Below are positions 32,690 through 42,388 of a stretch of 59,413 bases of DNA, one piece after another; the first letter of the stretch is position 1, and each line of letters begins with the position of its first letter. The stretch comes from Fragilaria crotonensis (Eukaryota > Bacillariophyta > Fragilariophyceae > Fragilariales > Fragilariaceae). The notes beneath the pieces were generated by a model, which ran no database searches, had not been told where the DNA came from, and saw nothing but the letters and a program-made list of their open reading frames with translations. The position numbers were made by a program, and so were the translations under genes. Location: the NCBI GenBank assembly GCA_022925895.1, contig JAKSYS010000379.1:1-59413 (forward strand). The letters run 5' to 3'.

Positions 32690-33328
32690 AAAAGACGTTC
32701 ATTGATGTTCTCATCAAATTTTTTGTTCATGTTGCATCTCTCACGCATCCACCGAGCGCGAAAGTGCTGTGTTGGTCGCCGATGGACGTCTACGCCGGGC
32801 CGCGACAAAATTTCCACCCGAACAATATGACCCTTCCAACCATCGCACTATAATGGTATCCGACATTCGTATTAGATTCTGATGTCATTGCTTTACTTAC
32901 TTTCTACTCATTGTGTACGTCTAAGCTTGAGCAAGACGAAAGCTCACCATAAGACTGTATTGAAACCATTAGTTCAAGTGAGGTTTCTACGTGTCCACAT
33001 GACAGCGAAGGCCGAATTAATATATGCAATTCGATGATTTCATGGATCCACGTCAGATAAAACAACCATGTTCAACTTGCATAACAATTGTTACCCTGCG
33101 CTCACTCATTGCTGTTGGCCGCCACTTTATTGACACATGGTTGGCAGACCAAGTACATCGAGTTCCTTTCACAGACAATCGCCTTCGGTACCTAAATCGG
33201 ACATCGGCACCTGCGACGGTGAACTTCAACTTTACCCGAGCTGACGCAAAGCCAAGGCAACAATTTTCCGAAATTGCTACCTCTGGTACTCCAGCACCGT
33301 TCCATTGAGTTGTTACGTTGGCCAATCA
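32690..33328. other. Intergenic, 3' of the beta-helix gene
   Basis: No gene recognised. The open frames at 33024-33325 on both strands are mutual shadows without family resemblance. Confidence 0.4.
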
Positions 33329-33689
33329 GGGCCTGTCCATCGGGTTTTTTGAAAATCGAAGAATCGAAGTTTCGAAGTACTCATATCCAATTGGGGTTGC
33401 GGGAAACACCGATTTTTCATTACGGTTCCCGCAACCCCGAAGAATTCCGCGTTTACCAGGGTTTTTAACGGCGTCTTGGATCTCTGCCATTGATCAGCTC
33501 GTATAGCGTAGTAGTATGATATATGCATATATGTCATACCATGGTACTAGTACATTTGATTACCATGTAAGAAAGGCGAAGGACAAAGCCGGCAGCTTTT
33601 TTAGGGGATGCGGGAAACAGCTGGTTTCGATTTGTTGTTTCGTACTATTATCGAAAAATGGAGCTCGACAAAAATAGCGTCTTTCAGAG

Positions 33690-33750
33690 AATTTTCGAGT
33701 TGTCCGGAGGATTTTTGAGTTGTCCGGAGGATTTTCGAGTTGTCCTTCTG
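33690..33750. repeat. Short tandem repeat GAGTTGTCCGGAGGATTTT in the foldback loop
   Basis: About two and a half direct copies of a roughly 23-bp unit (GAGTTGTCCGGAGGATTTTC) lie in the central loop of the foldback element. They precede a hairpin formed by GGATCACTTCTTAACCC and GGGATTAAAAAGAAGTGATCC (33757-33820). Confidence 0.8.
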
Positions 33751-33969
33751 GATCACTTCTTAACCCTATTTTTGTGTAGCTCCTGGTATAGGTCTACAGG
33801 GATTAAAAAGAAGTGATCCCAATTCCGGATCACTCATTTCTTGAAACGACTTTTCGGAGCGATTTGACTTTTTGAAACTCGTTTCAGAGGATGAAATTAC
33901 TTTTACATGGACTACTCTACTGACATTCCTACACACCCTAGTACTCAGTACCGCTATGCATTAGGGATA

Positions 33970-34050
33970 CGCTCTCGGACAACTTCTCGGATCACTCGGA
34001 CAACTTCTCGGATCACTCGGACAACTTCTCGGATCACTCGGACAACTTCC
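33970..34050. repeat. 21-bp tandem repeat CGGACAACTTCTCGGATCACT
   Basis: Between three and four near-perfect copies of a 21-bp unit containing TCGGACAACTTCTCGGATCA lie on the right side of the foldback loop. They are partly complementary to the GTTGTCC repeats at 33690-33750, so the two arrays could extend the stem. Confidence 0.85.
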
Positions 34051-34584
34051 TATATGATTGTCGAATCCGTGTTGAGCTCTCTCTGACGCAATAGCGTGAC
34101 ACCAGAGAATCAATTCCAGCCGGTTCCCGCAACCCCTAAAAAAACCCCCGACTTTGTCCTTCGCGTATCTTACATGCTCATCATACGTATGACATATATG
34201 CATATATCATACGATAGCAATACAAGCTGTTCAATGGAAGCGCGATCCGAGACGCCGTTACGAACCCTGGGAAACGGTGTTCTCTCTACTAGTAGTAGAG
34301 TTCTGGGTTTTTAGGAGGAAGCAAACGTAATCTAATATATTATTTCATTTTATGCGTAGTCTACTATATATATATATATTGTTACTATACTCTTATACTA
34401 CAGTACTCTGTATTCCAGTACAGTACTTGTATTCTGTACTGATTCCAGCACTGAACTGTACGCCGGAATTCTTCGGGGTTGCGGGAACCGTATTGAAAAA
34501 TCGGTGTTTCCCGCAACCCCATTAATTTAGGGTTCGATTTTCGTTACTTCGAACTGTTGTCCATTGGACAAAAATGAAATTGTA

Positions 34585-35389
34585 AGGGTATGTCCATACA
34601 AGACAACTTCGATCGAAGTTTCCAAGTTTCCAAGTGGTCGAACTAATCAACTCGTGACTCAACTTCGATTTCTGAGTTAGTGGGACTCACCTTTTGTCAC
34701 GATCTCGATCGAAGTTGACGAAAGATTTTTATCCAAGTTCAGAAATCCAAGTTTCATAACCTGTTCGACACGTTTAGTTTTAACCACTAGTTTTGGAACA
34801 ATATGTACTAAGAACACCATTCTTTGCTCTTTTGTATCCAATTCACTGCATCAACCTTCGTAGACTGCCTTTCTCCAGATCAAGAGCACCGTATCCTTAT
34901 GCCCTTCGGAAGTACATGGACCACTATAGTGCCGTGTGTTGCTCTAGAAGTGGACGATCCTTGTCTTCTATTCCTCTTTGCAATCCATGATGTCTAAATG
35001 CAACATCTGACCCCACATTTGCATTGATGTGTCATCATTACTGACGGATAATGAAATTCAATTGTCGAAGTGAAAAAGACACTCATCAGGTATTGCTAGT
35101 AGAGTACTCCGTACAGCGTATCTGGATGACTTGATCACGGCTCTATCTCATGTCGTCGTCGTCGTCGTCTGATATATACTGAGTGAGTACTGAGAGTACT
35201 GCGTACGCGCCCTACTCCCATGGCTATTTAGAGATGGGAAGTTGGGAGTTGGAAACTTCGATCGAAGTTTTTTCATGTCGCCGTATGGACACCACTTCGG
35301 GAAGACAAAAATCGAACCCAAAATTAATTGGTTATGTGTACTTGGAAACTTGGAAACTTGGATCGAAGTTGTCTTGTATGGACATACCT
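34585..35389. mobile_element. Second TA-flanked non-autonomous TIR element (805 bp)
   Basis: The left end, AGGGTATGTCCATACAAGAC (from 34585), and the right end, its inverted copy (35341-35389, one base shorter), form TIRs of about 50 bp that continue into AACTTCGATCGAAGTTTCCA. TA flanks both ends (34583-34584, 35390-35391). Internal left DNA resembles that of the elements at 19905 and 36460-36640. It has no coding capacity. It lies inside the 3.3-kb element. A (GTC)n microsatellite occurs at 35153-35172. Confidence 0.8.
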
Positions 35390-35391
35390 TA

Positions 35392-36460
35392 AGTATCGAA
35401 GTTTTGAACTCCCAAGTTCTCAGCCATTGGGCCCTGAGGAGTACAGTAGTGAGCGTCTCTACTCTCTCCTCACAATGATTGCGGCTCGTTTGTGCTACAA
35501 AAACAGCGTACTAGTAGAGCGTGTCCTAAATTCAAGGCACATCAGCAGCATGGCACTCAACAAGCATGTATTAGATGGCTGTGGTGGACAGTCGGTTTCT
35601 ATTCTTGCTTCTATTATTGGCTGATAGTACCATCGACTAATGTCAAGAACAGTCTCGTTCAAACAAGGAGACAAACCAAGCCAGGTGGCACGTGCAGTCT
35701 CATTGAGCAGTCACAATTCTCTTTCCGGCGCTGTACGTCTATCGGACGTACACACGTATTGCTCGTGCACGGTGGATCCTGCTGAAGAAGAATTTGTCCA
35801 TTGCCTTCAAGGTTGGATTCGGCAATTCGAATTAGCTCGCAGAGGATGAAACCACAACCACGCCATCAGAACGTGTCATTTGAGAGCAGTGTCATGTTGA
35901 TTGGTGTCGTGTTGGAGGGGTCAATGCGAGGTGAGAACGTTCAACGCCACGATTCTGTTTTTTATGCAATTCAGGAACTCAAGGGAGAGCGTGACGGGTT
36001 GAGCGTAGCGCTGGGCTTTGCAAGGGGATTCGTGCCATGTGATGAACACGCTGCTGCTACTGCACCGTAACCCGGTGAGATGTGGCATCAAGAACAGCAG
36101 CATCAACTCCGTTAGCAACAATCCTGGGGGGAGAAACAAATACTGCCGACGATGAAACCCCTGACACGATGAGCCATCTGCTGCCCGACACATGAATCGC
36201 CCGATACAATTGATTCAGCAGTTCTTCAGCATCAGCGGGACAATGCTGCAAACATTGCATGACCCGATCGTTAAGCAGCATTAAACCTGTCGGAAACTGA
36301 AGCTGCAGCGTCGATGTGCCATTGGGAGGACCAATCGACAACACTCGTCGTTGTGTGATAAAAAATGCGAGTGCTGCTTCACATACATTTGCATACTGTA
36401 TCATGTATGCAGTATAATGTGTTCTCTATTACAGTACTCGTGTTTTATCCTATCTAGTTG
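35392..36460. other. Internal DNA of the 3.3-kb TIR element, unidentified frames
   Basis: Two moderately long frames occur: 35801-36070 (+) and 36057-36404 (-, containing LNDRVMQCLQHCPADAEELL and SRWLIVSGVSS). Neither resembles a family I recognise and there is no transposase signature. They could be captured host sequence or chance frames. Confidence 0.3.
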
Positions 36461-36837
36461 AACAGGTTATGAAACTTCGATGCAAACTTGGATTTTTTTT
36501 CTTCGTTAACTTCGATCTCGTGGGTAACGAAAATCGAGTCTTACTAACTCAGAAATCGAAGTTGAGTCACGAATGAATGGGTAATGAGCACTTCGAAACT
36601 TCGATTCTTCGATTTTCAAAAAACCCAATGGACAGGCCCTCAAGGTTAATGTTTCCTGTCATGCAGATAAAGAAGTGATTACAGGATAAGATCTTATCTA
36701 CCTGCTGGCGTGGTCTGTTGTCTACGTGGCTGGAACGGAATGCCAGACAGACGACTCTATCCTGACCTCCTCTTCGGCCTGGATGGCCTAGTTTCCAGTC
36801 CGGGACCAGACCTCCTCTCAAACCCAAACTCATGCCA

Positions 36838-37110
36838 TTAAATCGGTAACCAGGTCCATGAACAAAGTAGTACCAAGGGCCTTGGTGCATACGTCCGCAA
36901 AATTCTCGTGTGATCGGCACCATCGTGCGTTGACAATCTTAGCCGCAATCGCCTCGCGCACATAGTGATAAGAAATTGCGATGTGTTTCTTTTTAAGCTC
37001 GCCCTCCGGTATTTCAGCACTCTGGATTACACCGAAATTGTCCCCATAGAGGTTCGTAGGCTGAGCAATAGGAACCCACCAAGTGGAGGAGGAAGCACAA
37101 AGCTTCTCTC
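36838..37110 (-). pseudogene. Truncated Ty1/copia RNase H relic (second copia element)
   Basis: Read on the minus strand this encodes the C-terminal part of a copia RNase H: NLYGDNFGVIQSAE, then GELKKKHIAISYHYVREAIA, then a NFADVCTKALGTTLF motif and a stop at about 36838. The order and spacing match the polyprotein end (compare ADIGTKPL in the plus-strand element). Everything upstream is missing: the fragment stops at about 37110, where the plus-strand copia begins. It is a separate, oppositely oriented insertion or rearrangement product. Confidence 0.8.
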
Positions 37111-37119
37111 GTTTTCAGG

Positions 37120-39111
37120 TTGTTTAAATCAGCCAGGAAGAAGATCTCAGCAACAATCAGAGCTGTCGGAGACGCAATTGCGTCATCAGCCACCAACCAG
37201 CAGCGACGAAGGAAAGGCAAGCAGAACGGCGTCAGAAAAGGGGCGTCCAGCGGAATGGGCTTTAACAAGCGCAACATTCAGACATCGGCGTGGCATAGAA
37301 CGGCGGCGACAGTATGTTTAGTGGCAACTGCAGGAACAGCAACAGGGGCTCGTTTCGACTCCGATTCGGTCATTATCCACGTGGACAACTGCGCATCCAG
37401 ATGTATATCGAACTCACTTGCAGACTTCGTGAAGCCTCCACAGAAGGTTATTGGAAGGATCAAGGGCATGGGAGGCGACAAAGTGGCAGTCACCGGCATT
37501 GGGATGATTCGATGGACAATCGACGACGACATGGGGACCGCCCACTCGTTTGTGATTCCAGGGTCCCTGTACATTCCCGACTCTCCAGCACGTCTTTTCT
37601 CCCCGCAACACTGGGCGCAAGAAAGGAAGGACGACTATCCGGAGCGGAACGGGTCATGGCAAGCAACATTCTCCGATCACGTCATGCTGGTCTGGGGACA
37701 AAAGAAGTTCAGTAAGAAGATTCCGTTCGATAAATCGAACGTCGCCACATTCACCACGACGCCAGGTTGCAAGAACTTCCGGCTCTTCAGGGCATGTCTC
37801 GAAGCAACAGACGATGACGAAATCAACGCGTGCGAATGCGTTGCTTTCGATGCGACAATCATCGAAGACGATGAGGACGACGAAGTCACCGAACATCAGA
37901 GCGAGTACCACGAGGACGACGCATCAATTGAACCAGTCCCGCAAACATTGCGTCAAGGACCATCAGTCCAAATACAGACGGCAGCCGATGATCAGGAAGA
38001 GCAGGGATATACCAAGACGACTAGACACCACGATACGTCATACGACGCATATAAGAACGTGGCGGTCGTAGAGGACGTCGAAGAAGACAGTTTCGCGGGA
38101 AAACTCACAGCTACAGCGGAACTGCTCCTCTGGCACTTCAGGCTAGGACACGTCCCATTCTCAAGGCTCGTGAACATGGCGAAAGAGGGGCTGCTCCCGA
38201 AACGTCTAAGCAACTGTCGAGTTCCTAAATGCTCATCGTGCATCTATGGGAAAATGACCAGAAGGGCAAAACGGACAAAGAACGAGAAAAGCAGGATCGA
38301 AGCCCGGGTACTTACCGGCCCAGGGTCATGTGTCTCAGTGGATCAGCTGGAGTCCCGCACGATGGGCCTTATTGGGCACATGAAGGGGACGCCTACTGTA
38401 CTACAGCGGTATCGCTGCGCAACAATCTACATCGATCACTACAGTCGCCTATCCTACGTTCATCTCCAGAGGCAACTGACATCGGAAGAGACGGTACAAG
38501 GAAAAGTCGCGTTTGAGAAATTCTGCGAGGCGCGAGGAGTCACTGTAACGCACTACCACGCCGACAACGGTAGATTCGCGGACAAGGGATTTGTTAATCA
38601 TGTTACTGCCAACCGGCAGTCTATAACCTATTGCGGCGTCAACGCACACTTTCAAAATCCGGAGAAGAGGATCCGCGACTTGCAAGACCAGGTGACCACA
38701 ATGCTCCTCCATGCGGAATCAAAGTGGCCGGACGTCATCACGGCAAACCTATCGCCATATGCCCTCAGAGAGGCAAACGAGACGCTCAACGCAACGCCAA
38801 GCAAGGTCACCGGGAAGGTGGCCAATCAAGTGTTCTCCAACAACGACACACCAACGATGCTCAGGCACTACCACACGTTCGGATGCCCGGTGTACATTCT
38901 GGACGACAACCTCGCCGCGGGAAAAAGCATTCCCAAATGGCATCGGCGCGCCAGGCTCGGAGTGTACCTCGGGAGATCGCCTAACCACGCTCAATCCGTA
39001 GCCCTCGTCTTAAATCTATCGACGGGACTCGTTTCGCCCCAGTTCCACCTCAAGTTCGATGATCTTTTCGAGACCATAAAGGATCACGATACCTATCCCA
39101 ACAGATGGAAG
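37120..39111 (+). CDS. Copia polyprotein part 1: protease and integrase
   Basis: The frame starts in basic gag-derived sequence (NQQRRRKGKQNGVRKG) and continues with the aspartic protease motif VDNCASRC, in place of the usual DTGAS, as in diatom copia elements. The pre-integrase zinc-binding region follows (LWHFRLGH...CSSCIYGK). The integrase core has the first Asp in CVSVDQLES, the second in THYHADNGRF and the Glu just before KRIRDLQDQ. Compared with the usual NGxAEKRI, two or three residues are missing before that Glu (HFQNPEKRI). It ends at YPNRWKV, where the coding sequence meets the intron-like insert at 39112. Confidence 0.88.
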
Positions 39112-39657
39112 GTGTAAAGTTTTATTCGCAGTGTTTGAGACCGCAAACAAGGGCTAACAACGAATTAGTTATCGCAGGAGCGTTTGTACTCTTTGTAGAA
39201 ATTTGTTTTACTAATTGTGAGCTTATTTATAAAGTGAATTTGGCAAGATTGATCTGCCCTTTAGCAAGATTGAAAGGAGCTTCTTCATGCACTTTCCTTG
39301 TTCTTCATGTTCTTTGTTTGTTCTTCCTGGGTTCTTCAGAATCCTTTCTGTAGCTTGTTGGTAGACCTGTGCTGAATCCCAGAGAATCTGGAGAATGTAA
39401 CATGTATCTGGAGCATGTAATATGAATATAAAGTGATGCACTTGTTTGTGTTCTTGTTGAGACCGGCTGGCTCCGCGGAACAATTCTCCGCGTTCCGAAG
39501 AGCAATGACTCGTAGAAATTATGAGAGCGCTGACGTGTCACCTCGAAACGGGACTCACCGGAGAAACTTTGGTTGACTGACGGACGATTGATGACGCGTG
39601 GAACTTTGGACGATAGGAGAGGTAGAGTACCCTCAATCCTGAAGATATTGTTTTAAG
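39112..39657 (+). other. 546-bp intron-like insertion inside copia pol
   Basis: The coding sequence breaks after ATGGAAG and resumes in the same frame at GTGGCAACC. The insert begins GTGTAAAG and ends TTGTTTTAAG, so it has GT-AG borders. AAGGTG also occurs at both junctions (39109-39114, 39655-39660), so it can be read equally as a 540-bp insertion with a 6-bp target duplication. It has no TG...CA ends and no TIR. The inside is non-coding and includes AATATAAAG (about 39425). Confidence 0.75.
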
Positions 39658-41723
39658 GTGGCAACCCATTTCAAGAAGGAAAAAGGATCGAAGACACGCA
39701 GAGAAGTCACCAGCGTTCCAAGGGAAGAAACTCAGGAAACGACAGGCGGCGGAGGAAATGACCACCAGCAACCATCGAATCCACCTAATGACGATACTGG
39801 GAGGCAGGCCGAATCGCAAACGGAAACGGGAGTGATCAAAGAGGAGCCAACAACAATCATCACCGCCCAATCAGGAAGACCTGAAGAATCAGCCGAAGAA
39901 GTGAGCGTCAGGAAGTGGGCGAGGCGCCACAAACCAACGACGAGGCTCCTGGAAAGTCAGGCTCAGGCCAGGTTGAACGACCATGCAGCGTTCTCAGCGA
40001 CCCTTCCGAGTCAGGAAGCCAGGAGCAACCAAGGGAACGATTACGACGCTGACGTGTATCACGGCGCCGAAGAATACGAGATCCAGCGACAGATGGCGGA
40101 TCCAATCGCTTTCGCTGCGAGTTCGGACCCCGACATAATGTACCTGCATGAAGCGCTCAAACAGCCGGACAGGAAGCATTTTATCCAGGCTATGGTCGAC
40201 GAAGTCACGACACACACTGAGCGCGGACACTGGAAGTTAATACCGATTTCGGAAGTACCATCAGGCACGAAGATCCTACCAGCAGTGTGGGCAATCAGAC
40301 AAAAAAGGAAGATCCTATCCCGAGAGGTCTATAAGTGGAAGGCAAGACTGAACATACACGGTGGTAAACAGACCTACGGAGTGGACTACTGGGAGACGTA
40401 CGCGGCAGCTTTAAAGTGGAGCTCGATCCGGTTCTTCCTGGTACAAGCAAGCGTTGATCAATAACTGGCACACAAGACAAATCGATTTCGTCCTCGCATA
40501 CCCCCAGGCGGACGTGGAGTGCGACCTCTACCTAGAAGTCCCACAGGGTTTTGAGTTCAAAGGTTCAAGGAAATTCCACTGCCTGAAACTCGTAAAGAAT
40601 TTGTACGGCAGTAAAGCCGCAGGACGGGTCTGGCAACAGCATCTGTTTAAGGGACTGGGCGAACTTGGCTTTGTCCAGAGCGGGACCGACGAATGTGTCT
40701 TTTATCGAGGCACAACCACATTCATGATCTACACTGACGACGGAATTTTCTGCGGGCCCGACGAAGCTGAGATTGCAGGTTGTTTGAAGGATCTCAGTTC
40801 GCGTTTCGACATCACCGACGAGGGAGATATCGATGAGTACCTCGGCGTAAAGGTGACCCGCGAAGACGACGGGACCATAACATTGACGCAGCCGCATCTG
40901 ATCGACAGCATCATTGCTGATCTCGGTTTCAGGAGAACACGAAGACAAAGAGTACCCCAGCGCCATCAACTGCAAGCATCAATCGAGACCTCGACGGTGA
41001 AGCACACAACGAATCGTGGGAATATCGATCGGTCATTGGAAAGCTTAACTTCGAGAAGTCTACCAGGCCTGACATCGCTTTCGCAGTCCATCAATGCGCC
41101 AGATACTCCAGCAACCCGAAGGAATGTCACTCGGCAGCAGTCCGATATATTGTCCGGTACCTCATGGCAACCAGGGACAAGGGATTATTCTCCGGCCTAC
41201 CGATCACAGCTTTGAATGCTACGTGGATGCAGACTTTCAAGGCGGGTGGGACATACGCACAGCAACTGAAGACTCGACAACAGCGAAATCCAGGACAGCA
41301 TACATCATTATGTACGGCAAGTGCCCGATCGTTTGGGCATCAAAAATGCAGACGGACATTGCACTGTCAACGACAGAGAGTGATTACTCCGCTTTATTGG
41401 AAGCAACGAGAGAAGTTTTGTGGTTGATGGGGCTCATGACTGAAGTCAAGGAGCGCCTGATCCCAGGGACGATAAATATCCCAACGATCAAATGTACTGT
41501 CTTCGAGGACAACGAAGGCGCCAAAGCAATGGCCACTGCCCCGAAGATGAGGCCGAGAACGAAACATATTAATGGAAGAATGCACCACTTCAGAGGTGCA
41601 GTCGCATCGGGCAAGATCAAGATCGAGTCGATCGATACGTCGGACCAACTTGCGGACATCGGGACGAAGCCATTGGCAAAGGATCTTTTCACTAGATTGA
41701 GAAAGGAAATCATGGGGTGGTGA
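39658..41723 (+). CDS. Copia polyprotein part 2: reverse transcriptase and RNase H
   Basis: The frame continues from the insert with a linker (ATHFKKEKGSKTRREV), then the start of RT (WKLIPISEVPSGTKILPAVW, YKWKARLNIHGGKQ). After a one-base shift near 40455 it runs through RQIDFVLAYPQADVECDLYL, NLYGSKAAGRVW and the catalytic MIYTDDGIF (YxDD). A second shift near 40940 and a third near 41200 lead into RNase H: STRPDIAFAVHQCARYSSNP, YVDADFQGGWD, DIALSTTESDYSAL, FEDNEGAKAM and DQLADIGTKPLAKDLF, ending at 41723. The element is recent enough for all motifs to be readable, but it is not open as given. Confidence 0.88.
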
Positions 41724-42388
41724 TCTACAATGCTCCACCCGAATAAATGAGGAAGTGTGGATTATCGGATATTGGCACGGGATACCGTGCTACAGTCGGA
41801 TCACGCCATCATACACGATATCTATATCGGATGATCATTTACAACGGTGTTCTGGATTGTACATAGAGTATGATTTAAGAAAGGGACCTGCGACATATCT
41901 ACGGTATACAACGAACATACAATGATCGTGAATCAGTTTCGGCTGTTTCAAAATGGATCTATATCGATTGGACAGATGTTCCAACGATGAAGATTGAATG
42001 AGTAGATTAAGCTCACTTTATTATAAAATTAATACTGACCACCAATCAATCTATTTCCTACGGGTTAGACTGATTTCCCACAGATTGCTTGAGCATTGAG
42101 CCATTCGTCGATCGCATGCGGATCGAACGGCCAATTTTTGTCCGACGCCTTCCCATCGATTGCATCGACGCAGGTTAGAAATTGATAAATTTGTTTGGCT
42201 ATTTCTCTATTGGTGTAAAGAAGTTCCTCTAGAAGTGGGGAAATTTTAGGTGAAAACAACTGCCCCTGACGGTCATTTTTAGGTGTTTTTGTTACCTAAA
42301 ATTCAGGAAATGATTGAGAATGTTTCTCCTCGCCTACGTGATCGATTGGTACACGTTTACGCACAAATAAAAACTTCCCGTTCAGTTT
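41724..42388. other. 3' flank of the copia element and remnant of a TIR element
   Basis: The first part may be a 3' LTR, but I cannot find a partner copy. At 42237-42306 a small segment carries AAATTTTAGGTGAAAAC at its left and TTAGGTGTTTTTGTTACCTAAAATTCAGG at its right, the same terminal type as the element beginning at 42389. It may be a deleted copy. Confidence 0.45.

Larger units (their letters stand above)
33394..34520. mobile_element. Foldback-type element with very long inverted arms and ATT duplication
   Basis: The ends are 57-bp inverted repeats with one mismatch (33394-33450 and 34464-34520), flanked by ATT on both sides (33391-33393, 34521-34523). Homology of the arms continues inwards in blocks (AACGGCGTCTTGGATC; ATGATATATGCATATATGTC; GGCGAAGGACAAAG; TTTTTTAGGGG). 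The right arm is interrupted by about 130 bp of AT-rich DNA (34320-34460). Each terminus is itself a near-palindrome, GGGGTTGCGGGAA...TTCCCGCAACCCC, so each end could fold on its own. There is no coding capacity. A 3-bp duplication fits PIF/Harbinger-type transposition, but that is inference. Confidence 0.8.
33329..36640. mobile_element. Large TIR element (3.3 kb) hosting nested insertions
   Basis: The left end (33329-33385) reads AGGGCCTGTCCATCGGGTTT and continues to CGAAGTTTCGAAGTACTCAT. The right end (about 36585-36640) is its inverted copy with few differences. Next to the right end, 36460-36580 matches in inverted orientation the subterminal DNA of the element at 34585 (GACTCAACTTCGATTTCTGA, GAGTTAGT and CATAACCTGTTC). 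It carries no transposase. A foldback element sits 65 bp inside the left end, and a TA-flanked relative lies in the middle. No clean target duplication was seen at the outer ends. Confidence 0.65.
37120..41723 (+). mobile_element. Ty1/copia (diatom CoDi-like) retrotransposon, 5'-truncated and frame-broken
   Basis: Domain order protease, integrase, reverse transcriptase, RNase H identifies a copia element. No complete gag and no paired LTRs were found. The left side abuts the inverted copia relic, so the 5' part is lost. A purine-rich GAGGAAG followed by TGTGGATTATCGG (about 41748) could be the polypurine tract and start of a 3' LTR. Frame changes near 40455, 40940 and 41200 break the polyprotein. 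Confidence 0.88.

Noticed and set aside
33961-34203. Minus-strand frame with PSDPRSCPSDPRSC repeats
   Set aside because: It is the translation of the 21-bp tandem repeat in the foldback loop, not a gene.
35801-36404. Two opposite frames as a captured gene
   Set aside because: Neither translation matches a known family, they overlap on opposite strands and lie inside a non-autonomous element; kept only as unidentified DNA.
39112-39657. Solo LTR inside copia pol
   Set aside because: The insert does not start with TG or end with CA and resembles no flank of either copia element; intron or other insertion is preferred.
41745-42060. 3' LTR of the copia element
   Set aside because: A TG start after a purine tract is present, but no second copy exists in the window, so the boundary cannot be supported.
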